A stretch of 64,000 nt of DNA, taken from Endomychus coccineus (Eukaryota; Arthropoda; Insecta; Coleoptera; Endomychidae). The first letter of the stretch is position 1; every line of letters starts with the position of its first letter. The translations under genes were made by a program, and so were the position numbers. The notes below the pieces were generated by a model. The model made no database searches. It saw only the letters and a program-made list of their open reading frames with translations, and was not told the origin of the DNA. This document shows, piece by piece, positions 35,684-46,591 of the stretch. Location of the stretch: assembly GCA_958510875.1 (NCBI GenBank), contig OY294067.1:55316039-55380038 (forward strand). Direction: 5' to 3'.

Positions 35684-36768
35684 CCATCTAAAATAGTCAC
35701 TATCTAAAACGGGATTTCCTAAGACTACGTCGCAGAAACGAACGAAATCACGAGCAATTGAGATTGTAACAATTAAAGTTCAAAGTATATGAAGATTAAT
35801 TTTTGAATAGCGGAAGAAGTCATCTCATGAAATGTAAGAAACGTTCAAGTACCTATTTTCAAACCAGATGTTTGAATTATGAAATAAGACAGGAAAGGTT
35901 GTCAGACCGTACTAAGAAATATTGATTTTTCAGCATTCTACATAAATACATTTTTAACATTATAAAAACATATGTAGGAATTTGCAAGGGTTTATTAAAT
36001 TAAATTTGTATAAATTTGACCAAATGATTGCACATCTATTCTATGATTTAAAGGCTTACATTCACATTTTATTTGAATCATCTCCAGGATAGGTATTTTG
36101 TAATAATCGGCTTCTTTAGCTTGAATATAAAAATTTTTATAATCGAACTGGTGGTTACGTTCAAAACAATGTTTAGCAAGGGCGGCGGAATTTTCCAAGG
36201 TTTTGTTCTTAGTGCTATACTTGTGGCCATACATTCTTTTTTGTAAATATTGTTGAGAGATTTCTGTATAAGTCACAATCTAAACAATTTACTTTGTATA
36301 CCATGTGGGTTTGTTTATCTTCAGGTATTAAAGGTATAAGATTCGAAAAATATTTACCAACACAATTAGTAGGTTTATATCATAATTTTTTTAACATTTC
36401 TTAATTTTCTTTTAGGTCTCCGGAATGTATGGTAATGTAAAATTATCTTCATTACCGTTCATATTATTTATATATGACGTACCATTATATATTTTGTTTA
36501 TTCTTTCTTTAATGGTGGGGTTAAAAAACGTTTCTGGGTAGCCATTCATTTCCAGCGAATTAACGACTTTTTTCTAATTTTTGCAACAGTTTTCCGGGTG
36601 TGACAATATTACAGCGGGATCTGTGAGGCTGTTTGTAACACTTTTTTTATAGCTTGTTGGAGCAACTGAATTAAAGTGAAGATATCGTTGAGACCAAACT
36701 TCTTTAGTAAAGATGTTTTTATTTTTCTGTCTCAATCATGCCTAATTTTCATATCAAGGAAATGTTTC

Positions 36769-36847
36769 GCGTCACAATAGCACGCCCTGAAGATTCCACC
36801 TGTAATGGTTGGCGAAACGTCGGCATCAAGTGGTGCTGTGGTGACGC
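36769..36847 (+). ncRNA. Second, different hammerhead-like fold inserted in locus B
   Basis: On the plus strand CTGAAGA (36787-36793, fits CUGANGA) is followed by an imperfect stem II (CCACC/GGTTGG), then GAAAC (36814-36818) and GTC (36819-36821) as the would-be cleavage triplet. The flanks pair as a long helix I in three blocks: GCC/GGC, AGCAC/GTGCT and GCGTCAC/GTGACGC. Helix III would be only ACGT, self-complementary, implying dimer action. The core-proximal pair of stem II is U:C rather than G:C, so activity is doubtful. It replaces about 30 bp of Penelope sequence between RT motifs and is not part of the element itself. Confidence 0.45.
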
Positions 36848-37600
36848 AGAATCCATCCGGAAGTCAAGAATTTTCAGGTTGAAGTTTACAGTTGAAAATG
36901 TTAAATTTATTAATTGCATATTGAATTTTATTCTTGAGAACACACATTAGCCAATCATCTACATACCGTTTGAAGAATACGGATTGAAAATCTAGTGAAT
37001 TCATTATAGATTCTTGTAGGCATTCCATAACTAGGTTAGCGATAGCAGCTGAAATAGGAGATCACATTGCTGTGCCGAATATTTGTCCAAAATATTGTTC
37101 ACCATATTGAAAATAAGTGCATTCTAAACAAAACTTTACAGCATTTATAAATTCAGACTAATGCAGAGTTGTCTAGTCTTTAATGTCTGTCAAACGTTTT
37201 TTGATGCCACTCAGTGCTAATTCGACTCGTATTTGTAAATGAGCAAACAACGTCTAAGGAAATTAATTGATGATCTATGGCTACTGTTTGATTTCTATAA
37301 AATCCTTAAAATGCCATGAGTCCTTTACATAAATTGCATTTTTTCCTATTATATTATTAATAGACCATTTCTTTGCTAATTTGTTGATATCATTTTGTAC
37401 CGATGATGTAGGATCAGATTTTAATTTTTTATATGTTGTTTCATGTTCAATAGATTTCCTATTTTGTTTTCTTAGTGCATTGTGACGGTTTTATTACATT
37501 TATCAGACTTCAATATCAAGGTATTATGATGATGGACAAAGGGGGAGTTAGCAGGGAAGGGGATTTTAAGTTGGTAAACTTGCTTGTGACACGCCGCGGT

Positions 37601-39900
37601 GACTGTTTTGTACACCTATTCTATCATCTACGTTACGTTAAAAAGGTTATTTTTTATAATAAAAGTTCATTTATAATAAAATTTTGAAGTTTTATTTTAT
37701 ATAAAAACCGCAAAGTATAATAAATGTCATGAAAAAGCATTTTCAGTGTGTAGAATAAAATGACTTTTTGAATTTGCCGCATTCTTCCGACAGTTCGCCA
37801 ACATCGCGAAGCAAAATAATATAACGAAGAATAGCATTAATTAAATATTCACTAATTTATCGATTTTTAACCTGGAAAGCTGAAAAACGAGCTCCTACAT
37901 TATTTTTGGCATCAATTTCTCCATCTTCTTGACCAATAAAAATAACTCGAAAGCATTCCTTTCAACATTTATTTCTAAAAAAATAGTCAGAAATCAACAT
38001 GTGCCATAAGGTTATGTGTTAAATCGTCGTTTTTTAAATGGACATTTTTCCTAATTTTGTCTGGAAACTTGGGTAAAACAAAGCTCTAAAATTCGTAGTT
38101 CAGTCTAAAGAATATATTTTAATTATTTTTAGGCATCAAAAGCATTTCCGAGATTTTGCATCATAAGACCTTAATATTAAAGGGTTAGTATTCCAGAACT
38201 CTCTAGTCTTTTTAGTGTGATAATTAAAACGATTTTCGTTATCCCTATTTCTGCTTATTCTTTTTATTTGTTCCTCAAGTCGTTTTCGAGGTACAGATTT
38301 CAAACACACTTCCATACCTTTGGCACTGCTAAAGAATCGAGCTCCGCAACTACACAGACTGCGGCTTGTGCTCTGATCGGTATTTTCTCCTTTCGGCTCA
38401 CTTACTACACACTCCGTCTTAACTCTTTGGGCATATGCAGCGTACTTACCGACCTTCTAGAATATCTCAAATAGGGTGATTATTGGAAAATAATAGACTA
38501 GTAGTTCAATAAAATATATATAAAGTTACTCATGATAGTAAATAATTATTCATGTTCATTTAGGTATAAAACAAAGGATATTCTCTCGGATATTATGTAA
38601 GTTAGACAATCGATTGCACAATGACCTGACAAAAGTAAACTGAAAGTACGACAAAACATATACTTTCGCTAAGTCGTTACTTTGATTGTGAATTATAAAT
38701 TTAAATACTCTTGGGAAAGACTACAATTGTGGGGCTTCTAAAGACTTAGTGTGGATCTTATTGAATGACTGGTTCTTGTATTAGCAGATAGCATGTAAAA
38801 GTAAAACTACCTGACAGAAGATAGCAACTTTCCAGTTGGAGTAATTTTTCTTGTCGGTTGAAATTGCAATGTGCACGTAATTTTCATATTATTGTTAATC
38901 AATGATGTCCCATTTGTTTTTGTTTATCCTTAGAAAATATTAATCTGTGAATAGTTTGCATTTGTCTTCACGCTTTTATATTATCATGGAAATTGTCATG
39001 GCTACATGGAAATAACCTTATACATAGAACTTTATTAAACAACGTATTCGGAGAAGTTTGAACAATATCAAGGACGGCAATGTTCATCTAACTTCAGTTC
39101 ATATCTAGTTATATCGGCTTTCACATAGAATTCTTTAATCATTTCTATAGAATCAGAATATAAGATAAAAACATTGGTGGATAAAATTACGTTAACATTT
39201 CAAAATGTTAGTTGTTTGGATATCTCTATTCTGAATTGTCAGAATGTTGGATTATGGTCTAATGGAAGCTGTTTCTCACGCCCTATGTTATTCAAATTCC
39301 TCACACCAAAATTGGATGTTCGATAGGTCTAGAAAAAAATTAATGATGATAAAATTGAAATTTCCTACAAATTTATATTTTCAACTGTATCGTTATTTGA
39401 ATACCATATCTTAAAATACTAAATTAATTTGGTGAGTACACATGAATTCGAAAAATCATACTAATTGCAGAAATTCGTGGTATGTCTACCACTTGTGGTA
39501 AACGAGGACATCTCAGGTGGTGAGGAGTATATTAGGAAAGAAACAGGAAAAAGATGCCTACCCTTTTTAAACTACAAAAACTTTTTATTTCCATTTACTG
39601 TTTTACCAAATTTAAAGAAATTGAGCACAGCTTGGCAACACCGCACATACCCTAACATCAACAGGATTTCCACTCACATTTTAAACTCATCTATTCATGC
39701 GAAAGTAGATTGGTAACAAAAAATAAATACACAAGATAATTGTCGATCCGAAATTGACGACTAAAACAATGTATACCAGACATTAAATCAAATATTCAGC
39801 ATATTTGGCACATTGATTTTTCATCACGTTATTTTAGTTTAGCCTGCAAAAACATTATTTTCTTTTGAAAACGCCAAAGATTTTTCAAGTGGGCACTATG
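37601..39900. other. mam intron sequence without recognisable content
   Basis: No TE or exon recognised. A GC-richer patch at 38310-38460 is open on the plus strand but has no motif. Confidence 0.35.
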
Positions 39901-39994
39901 AATTAATACTATTAATAAAGATTCTTGACCCAGTATGAATTTATATAAAAATTCTCAGGAAATAGGTAACATTAACACTCTGTTTTAAATTTTC

Positions 39995-40036
39995 GTCTTT
40001 ACGTACGTTTCGGTCTCACGACCATCATCAGAAGAC
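39995..40036 (-). ncRNA. Hammerhead motif, locus C left, intact core
   Basis: The minus strand gives GTCTT (stem I 5'), CTGATGA, TGGTC-GTGA-GACC (stem II with 4 pairs and a bulged T), GAAA, CGTACGTA, AAGAC (stem I 3'). GTA before AAGAC fits the NUH cleavage rule. Stem III is 2 bp with a 2-nt loop as a monomer, but ACGTACGT is self-complementary, matching the dimeric hammerheads reported for Penelope-like elements. 42 nt in all. Role in the family: processing of the terminal repeats of the element RNA. Confidence 0.75.
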
Positions 40037-40282
40037 TTATTATGACTAAAACTTGATTACTTAAAACTAATTGTTACACAAAGCGTCCAAATCGCACCAA
40101 TTTCAATTAAAGATGCCCACGTCGCCGAAACGAACAGAAACACGATTAAACGACAATTACAATTTCGTTTAATCGTGTTTCTGTTCGTTTCGGCGACGTG
40201 GGCATTTTAATTGAAATTGATGCGATTTGGACGCTTTGTGTAATACAATTAGTTTTAAGTAATCAAGTTTTAGACATAATAT

Positions 40283-40318
40283 GTCTTCTGATGATGGTCG
40301 TGAGACGTACGTAAAGAC
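40283..40318 (+). ncRNA. Hammerhead motif, locus C right, 6-nt deletion
   Basis: CTGATGA, part of stem II and both stem I strands are kept, but the six bases that complete stem II and the GAAA are missing (GTCGTGAGACGTACG). Not functional as a hammerhead. Confidence 0.65.
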
Positions 40319-40384
40319 GAAAATTTAAAACAGAGTGTTAATGTGACCTATTTCCCGAGAATTTTTATATAAATTAATACTATT

Positions 40385-42205
40385 TATATATTTTCGAAGT
40401 AATTCTGTTAACTTTGCTTTGCTACTTTAAGGAAGTTAGTTATTCATTGGTGACACCTAGGTATGGCATAAAGTTGACGGTACTTGCGAATACGATGGCT
40501 ATGGGCTATGGTATGAAATGAATGGAAAAAATATTGACAATGCATATATATACAGAGTTCGTTTTTATATGTAAAGCTACACTTGGTAGTTACGTGACGT
40601 TGAGAGTGCATTCGAAATCGATGTAAAAGTATAATCTTGCGTATAAAAAAAAGTTTTTAGGTAAAGGAGCATCATTGGCATCCTCATAAATGATGACAAC
40701 TGAAAGAACAGCAATTTTCACAAATAAACGAGGATAGATTAAGTAATAGTTATGATAACTTACTTTTAACAAACACCCAAAAGAAAGAGTTATAAGAATA
40801 GTATACTATCTCATATCATGAATGAATTCAATACTGCACATGAAAGAATATTTCTACTAGCAACACAATCTTTAGTCGGACTGTACGAGAAAGGCGCTTG
40901 ATTTACATACACATGGTAAGACGGTACTTAACGATTCGTTTGGACTATTTTATTTTAAAAGTAAAACATTACAAAAGGAAGTCAATCTTCACGTCACTAA
41001 AACGATGAATTATTAATGATTTCCAATTGTTATCTCTTGTGCCTTACAGTTCATTCAAGTTCATGTTAAAAACAAGCTACTCGTACCTTATGGTAAAATT
41101 TGAGACACAACTGAATAAACAGGAAATCTATTATCGGTATATGCTTCAATAATGATTTTAAATTATATCCAATCGGGGAAATTTGCGTCATCCAATAGAA
41201 AACTATCGAAGTTTAAATTGGCAAATTTAAAATGTAATAATTCAATTCTACAATTAAAATATGTCTTGAGGTAAGATCACTCTGAAGATAACTGTTAGTT
41301 TCGTTGTTAATGAAAGGATTAATGAATTTTCTGTTTCCTCGAAAGAATGTTTCAAGCAACCAGTCGATGCTCAATAAATAATATTTGGTTTCACCATCAA
41401 AATTCGAATTCAAATTATTTGCGTCTGGAGTCTACTTTCAACAAACTCAACCGGCTACTGACATTTTTCACGGTTTTACGTCCACAAATAGGAGACCATT
41501 AGAGCTAAATCAAATATCAGGAGAAATTCGATCATGGTATATAGCTTGGCAGCAATTTTTTCTCGGTTTTGGATACGTAAATCTGTATCTCGGAAACTAG
41601 TAGTGCTGCCGAATTGATTCAAATATCAGAAGAAAAGAAGAAGTACTAGGATATGGTGTTGAATGTTGGGAACTTTTAATAAGATTCCATCATTATTTCG
41701 AATCTTTGGGCTTATAAATAATTACAGTTATTGTATAAGATTGCAAAAATAGGAAAAATACATTTTTTTATTTTGTTTCTAAAATAAACTAAATACTACA
41801 AATATACACATACACATAAACAAAGTTTTTCTTTCCAGCTTTAGGCATGTTAGTTTTCTGACATTCAAACTAGATTCAAGTTCTTAGATCACACAAACAA
41901 CTCGAATTTCGAAATTTATCTAAAGTATATCATTCGGAATCACGTCTATACAGTTGGAAGAGTAAGAATAAACATGGCAACATGAGAGAGAAAAAAATTA
42001 ATGCCGAGTCCCATAAGTTATTTTTCAAAATTTTCACTAGTATTCATTTACTTTTGTCGTACTTCATGCAATGTCAACAATGTCCTCTGGGGAAAAATGT
42101 GTCTCTGCAAGGAACGTGTTAAAACTGACCTTCAATCGTTCAACAACAAAAACAACAATTACCGAAGTAAACTTAAACTTACATTGTACTTCAACTGTTT
42201 ACATA
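40385..42205. other. mam intron sequence without recognisable content
   Basis: No exon or TE supported. Short frames at 40590-41600 have no motif. Confidence 0.35.
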
Positions 42206-42211
42206 TATCGG

Positions 42212-42350
42212 CGCTGTAGTGTAAGTGTTAGGATATCTGGTCTCTCACGAAGTAGACTAGGGTTCGATTCCCAAAAGCGGTAAATTTGTTTTTCCACATT
42301 TTTTGTTTAAGACATTATTAATTTGAATACCAATTATTTAGTTGTGTAAA
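42212..42350 (+). repeat. Single tRNA-headed SINE-like copy
   Basis: The plus strand has a tRNA-like head (A box TAGTGTAAGTG, middle GGTCTCTCACG, perfect B box GGTTCGATTCC), followed by a body with AAATTTGTTTTTCCACATTT and CATTATTAATTTGAATA. The body corresponds to the minus-strand units at 4130-5345, so this is a dispersed single copy of the same family. It is cut at its 3' end by Penelope-like locus D. CTC at the anticodon position would suggest a tRNA-Glu ancestor. Confidence 0.65.
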
Positions 42351-42351
42351 T

Positions 42352-43428
42352 GTTATATATTATATATAAAAATTCTCGGGAAATAGATCACATTAACACT
42401 TTGTTTTATATTTTCGTCTTTACGTACGCTTCGGTCTCACGACCATCATCAGAAGACTTATCATGTCAAAAAGGTTTTTTTTTAACTAATTATAGCACAA
42501 AGCGTCCATATCGCACCAATTTCAATCAAAAATGCCCACATCGTCGAAACGAACAGAACCACGAATAATCGAAATTGTACCGTCAATATTTCAAGTATAA
42601 AATATAACTAGAATCCACTATTCAGTAATATTTTCATAATATACAAGCGCATGTTAGTACAGTTATAGTGTCCCAACGACTGGAGATAAAAACTATTATG
42701 TTAAGTATCTACTCTCGAACCAGATGTAACGATTTATGAGATACATGAAAAAGGTTGCAGACCTGTATTGGAATATTACTTTTGAGCATTCTTTTTAAAA
42801 TATACTTTTAAGATTATAAAGACGCATGTAGGAATTTGCACGAGTTTTAATTAATGAAGTTAGTATGAATTTGACTTAATGTCTGAATATCAGTCCTATG
42901 ATTTACAGCTTTGGAGTCACGTTTTATGTGAATCATCTTCAGAATAGATATTTTATAATAATTGATTTCCTTAGTTAAGATATTAACATTTTTGTAATCA
43001 AATTGATGGTTATAATCGCAGTGTTTAGCAAGAGCGGTGGAATTATCTAGTTTTTATTTCTTGTGCTATACTTATGACCATACATTCTTTTTTGTAAATA
43101 TTGTTTAGAGATTCCAGTATAAGACCCATCGCAATCTAATCAATTTAATTTGTATACTGTGTGGGTGTGTTTATCTTTAGGTATTAAAAGTTTCAGATTT
43201 GAGAAAAATTTTCCAACACAATTAGTAGGTTTGTGCGCGACTTTCATATCATACTCATACTTTTTTAAACAGTTTTCAAGTTTCTCTGAGGTCTCCGGAA
43301 TGTAAGGTAACGTTATATAATTATCTGTATTACCTTTTATGTTACTTATATATGATGTTCCATTATAGATTTTGTTTATTATTGGGATTGAAAAACATTT
43401 TTGGGTAGCCATTCATTTCCAATGTAGA
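42352..43428 (-). mobile_element. Penelope-like locus D, left copy, minus strand
   Basis: Minus strand: the frame 43140-43412 reads MATQKCFSIPIINKIYNGTS..., YIPETSEKLENCLKKYEYDM, HKPTNCVGKFFSNLKLLIPK and HTHTVYKLN, the linker and start of the GIY-YIG nuclease. The rest of the nuclease follows in broken frames to about 42850, then a non-coding end with a hammerhead motif near 42416. It joins head to head with the plus-strand copy at about 43430. The RT domain is absent from this half. Confidence 0.85.
42416..42457 (-). ncRNA. Hammerhead motif, locus D left, one core change
   Basis: As in locus C left but GAAG in place of GAAA (A15.1 to G), leaving the rest intact. A G-U pair might be tolerated but activity is doubtful. 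Confidence 0.6.
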
Positions 43429-43438
43429 GGAATCTGTT

Positions 43439-44395
43439 ATGAGTTCATTAGATTTTCGGCCTGTATTCTTTAAACGGTATGTAGACGATTGCCTTATGTG
43501 TGTTCCCAACGATAAAATTCAATATGTAATTGATAAATTTAACAATTTTCACTGTAAACTTCAATTCACTTGTGAAATAGAATTAAACAATAACATAAAT
43601 TTCCTAGATATGAACATTAGGCATGATGCTGATGGAAAAATAAAAACCTCTTGGTTTACTAAAGAAGTATGGTCTCAACGTTATCTTCACTTCAATTCCG
43701 TTGCACCAGCTTGTTATAAAAAAAGTGTCATAAACAGCCTTACAGATCGCGCGATAAAATTGTCCCACGCAGATGACCGCCCCAAAAATTTAAAAATTGT
43801 TCGTACTACACTAGAATTGAATGGCTACCCAAAAACTTTTTTCAATCCTATCATTAAAGAAAGAATAAACAAAATCTATAATGGTTCGTCTAATAAAAAT
43901 AACATAAAAGGTAATACAGACAATTTTATAACTCTACCTTACATTCCGGAGACCTCAGAGAAAATCAAAAAATGTTTGAAAAAGTATGATATAAATGTTG
44001 CGCATAAACCTACTAACTGTGTTGGGAAATATTTCTCAAATCTAAAACCGTTAATACCCAAAGATAAACAAACCCACACAGTGTATAAATTGAATTGTTT
44101 AGATTGTGATGGAACCTATACTGGAATCTCTAAACAATATTTACAAAAAAGAATGTACGGCCATAAATATAGCACAAGAAATAACAACTTAGAAAATTCC
44201 ACCGCCCTTGCTAAGCATTGCTTTGATTATAACCATCAATTTGATTACAAAAATGTTAATATCTTAACTAAGGAAACCAATTATTATAAAAGATCTATCC
44301 TGGAGATGATTCACATAAAACGGGACCCCAAATCTGTAAATCATAGGGTAGACACACAAAATCTAAGTCATATTTATACTAATTTGATTAAATAA
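43439..44395 (+). CDS. Penelope-like RT C-terminus plus GIY-YIG endonuclease, 318 aa
   Basis: Longest intact TE frame in the window. Residues 1-60 are the end of the RT: VFFKRYVDDCLMCV holds the YVDD catalytic pair (residues 14-17), then NNINFLDMNIRHD and IKTSWFTKEVWSQRYLHF. After a linker, residues about 200-300 form the GIY-YIG nuclease of Penelope-like elements: HTVYKLNCLDCDGTYTGIS with the CxxC preceding the YTG motif, LQKRMYGHKYSTR, TALAKHCFDYNHQFDYKN, and the catalytic Glu in ILEMIHIKR. The family uses the nuclease to nick target DNA and the telomerase-like RT to copy RNA onto it. The RT here lacks its fingers and the first catalytic Asp, so it is not autonomous. The ATG is internal to the original gene; the true start is lost. 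Confidence 0.85.
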   Translation: MSSLDFRPVFFKRYVDDCLMCVPNDKIQYVIDKFNNFHCKLQFTCEIELNNNINFLDMNIRHDADGKIKTSWFTKEVWSQRYLHFNSVAPACYKKSVINSLTDRAIKLSHADDRPKNLKIVRTTLELNGYPKTFFNPIIKERINKIYNGSSNKNNIKGNTDNFITLPYIPETSEKIKKCLKKYDINVAHKPTNCVGKYFSNLKPLIPKDKQTHTVYKLNCLDCDGTYTGISKQYLQKRMYGHKYSTRNNNLENSTALAKHCFDYNHQFDYKNVNILTKETNYYKRSILEMIHIKRDPKSVNHRVDTQNLSHIYTNLIK

Positions 44396-44801
44396 TCTCT
44401 TGCAAATTCTTACATACGTCTTTATAAGTGTAGAAAATGTTTTTAGGAAGAATTCGTAATTGTTATTTCCCAGTACAGGTCTGAAACCTTTCTTAAGTGC
44501 CATGTCATAAATCCTACACATCTGGTTTCGAAAGTAGATACTTGACAAATAACTTCGTTCTTCTCATTTGTTGTGAGAATACCAATCGATATGCACTCAT
44601 ATATTTTAATAATATTACTGAATAGCGGATTCTTACTACAAAAAAATAATTTTTTATACATTAATTCTGACGATACAATTTCGATTATTCGTGGTTCTGT
44701 TCGTTTCGACGGCGTGGGCTCTTTTAATTGAAGTTAAATTGTGCGATTTGGACGCTTGTGTTATAATTAGTTTTAATAAACCCCCTTTTTAGACATAGTG
44801 A

Positions 44802-44843
44802 GTCTTCTGATGATGGTCGTGAGACCGAAACGTACGTAAAGAC
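44802..44843 (+). ncRNA. Hammerhead motif, locus D right, intact core
   Basis: The plus strand reads GTCTT, CTGATGA, TGGTCGTGAGACC, GAAA, CGTACGTA, AAGAC: every core base and all stems as in the locus C left copy. It is 3' of the RT-nuclease frame, the expected position in the terminal repeat of a Penelope-like element. Confidence 0.75.
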
Positions 44844-44900
44844 GAATAGTTAAAACAAAGTGTTATTGTGACCTATTTCCCGAGAATTTTTATATATAAA

Positions 44901-46448
44901 TGTATTTTGTTGCGTAAATGTAATGAAATGTATAATTTATTTATAATTTATTTCATTATTTGTACAAAAATGCGATGAGTATCTTATAGAATGGGAAACA
45001 ATTATGTAAGAATCAGTAACCAAATTAAATTATTTGCGACGAAAACTTTGCCACGTACACATTTCTAGTTCAGATATGGTATAAATAGTTATAGCTATTA
45101 GGTTCACGTAGTAATCTTCAGTTGAATTGATATTTTATTCCAAGGTTTATCTGGTATATTCTGTTTGTAACTTTGATCATCATTGTCACTAACTTCCAAT
45201 ACTTAAAATAATCTATGAAATTGTTCCAGCTTTAGCCATGCGCGATTAAGATATTTTACAGATTATGGTTTATCAGTTTCCGGCATTGTATTTTCTGAAA
45301 AATATTCGTTCGTGAACCTATATTTAATAATGTGGATACATATTCCACATGTTGTCTGCCTAATCCATGGTGTGTCAATTTTAGTTAAAATACATTTGAA
45401 ATTGCAACAGCTCATTTTCACAGATCTACATAACCTGACTAAATATTGCAAAAAAGGAAATATCAACATCTATTAGGTATAAGTAGGTTTCTATAAAATT
45501 TTCATTTTGGTTTAGCTCGATACCCAACTTATTTGAATCAAGAACCCATCTTACAAACAAAATTTTATGTCTTTAAATAAATTTTATTTAATAATTAATA
45601 CTCAAATTTCCTAGATTAGTGAGGCGCATTTTTCATGAGCCGGTATCACACTTGCGTTCATAAAGGAAGGATTCGTCAAGTTTATTTATAATAAAAAGAA
45701 GAGCATGAGATTCGAATGAAGAAACAATGACATTCTGTGGGGGTAGTCAATATGACTATGTAGATTTCAGACACTGTATGGATATTGATTTGAATAACTT
45801 TGGTCTCTTGCTGGTTGTCTTATTGTTTTAGTAACAAGATTCTTGATTAAAATTGCATCTACATATTCTTCAGACGTAATTGCATACATTTTTTTAATCA
45901 AAACCTTAACAAGAAAAAGGCAAATACACCTTTAACTCCTTAATTGATCTAGATTCATTTCATAACATTTCTTGAATCATTTAAATTTAAAATGGTCCAG
46001 ATGGTTTACTTGAATTGTCAAATATCACATTTAATAGATTAGTTTAATTATATTGTACCTATTTTGAACTATAAAGATTCACCGCACAATTCACCTCAAC
46101 AGCAATCAGAACAATCCTTGATAGATAAAGCTTCATAAATACATGATGTAAATAACTGATTTAAAAATCCAAATTAGCAATGTTACTGAAATTAGGTTCA
46201 TCGGTACTTAAAAGAGGCATACAGAACTGGACTTATTTAATATATTTTGTAAGCTTTCATTGAAACTTGCTAGTGTGAGCGATGGAATGAAATGCCAATC
46301 TCAGTGGCACAATTAGGTTCACACAAATCATTACTTTGTTTTATCGTTTTCCTACTTTTATTTATATTTCAATACAGTGTCATAATATTCTGATACCTCG
46401 ACTCCCAGCTATTGCTGTTAGCTTTAATCAATGAATTGTTTTACTCAC
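44901..46448. other. mam intron sequence without recognisable content
   Basis: No exon or TE supported. The minus frame at 45263-45469 is Cys-rich but unrecognised. Confidence 0.35.
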
Positions 46449-46591
46449 CTATCAACAGCTTGCCTCTTTGGAGTGATAACTTCGGGATGCAAGGGTGACA
46501 GTCCTGGGGGCTGGGAAACGACGGGGGGAACGGTCCCGCCACCGTCGAGGCAACCCCCTGGACCAGAGCCGGCTCGATCCAGTGTGTTGGC
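46449..46591 (-). CDS. mam: mastermind, upstream coding exon (Gly/Pro-rich N-terminus)
   Basis: On the minus strand an open stretch in the mam frame encodes DRAGSGPGGCLDGGGTVPP..., LSPLHPEVITPKRQAVD and AG, then donor GTGAGT (46443-46448). PKRQ(A)VDR directly before LRRRIE is the known start of the insect MamL-1 domain, and the split Arg codon (AG + A) fits the exon at 34570. The local GC content is far above its surroundings, as expected for a conserved exon. The 5' boundary is uncertain: an in-frame TAG at 46592-46594 is followed by GCC, so either this TAG is the acceptor (weak pyrimidine tract) or translation starts elsewhere. No in-frame ATG lies between the TAG and the MamL-1 start. 47 full codons. 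Confidence 0.75.

Larger units (their letters stand above)
35556..37600 (-). mobile_element. Penelope-like locus B, RT-GIY-YIG, minus strand, degenerate
   Basis: Reading leftward from about 37560, broken frames give the Penelope RT start (LKSDKCNKTVTM, TTYKKLKSDPTSS). They then give IGKNAIYVKDSWHF, MNSLDFQSVFFKRYVDDWLM (about 36990, the YVDD catalytic motif), and the GIY-YIG nuclease region (35995-36276: EISQQYLQKRMYGHKYST, AKHCFERNHQFDYKN). The left end carries GATTCTTGACCCAG and a hammerhead motif. It is the longest RT coverage in this window but has many stops and a roughly 100-bp foreign insertion (36760-36870). 5'-truncated near 37.6 kb. It lies in the large mam intron, same strand as mam. 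Confidence 0.85.
39914..40371. mobile_element. Penelope-like locus C: 458-bp palindrome of two element ends
   Basis: Two copies of the Penelope-like end face each other around about 40157. Each arm includes GGAAATAGGT(A/C)ACATTAACAC, the hammerhead motif, CAAAGCGTCCAAATCGCA and CGTGTTTCTGTTCGTTTCGG. AATTAATACTATT occurs at 39901-39913 and 40372-40384, a probable 13-bp target duplication. No RT or nuclease sequence lies between the arms. Confidence 0.85.
43430..44900 (+). mobile_element. Penelope-like locus D, right copy, plus strand
   Basis: 5'-truncated copy starting inside the RT palm and running through an intact 318-codon frame to a 3' end with an intact hammerhead motif and ...CCTATTTCCCGAGAATTTTT. 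With the minus copy at 42352-43428 it forms an inverted pair. GTTG(T/C)GTAAATG occurs on both outer sides (about 42341 and 44913), a possible target duplication, partly diverged. Confidence 0.85.

Noticed and set aside
36738..36950. Overlapping plus and minus frames of 64-70 codons
   Set aside because: They span the foreign insertion in the Penelope-like copy; the shared open frame is explained by the structured insert, not by a gene.
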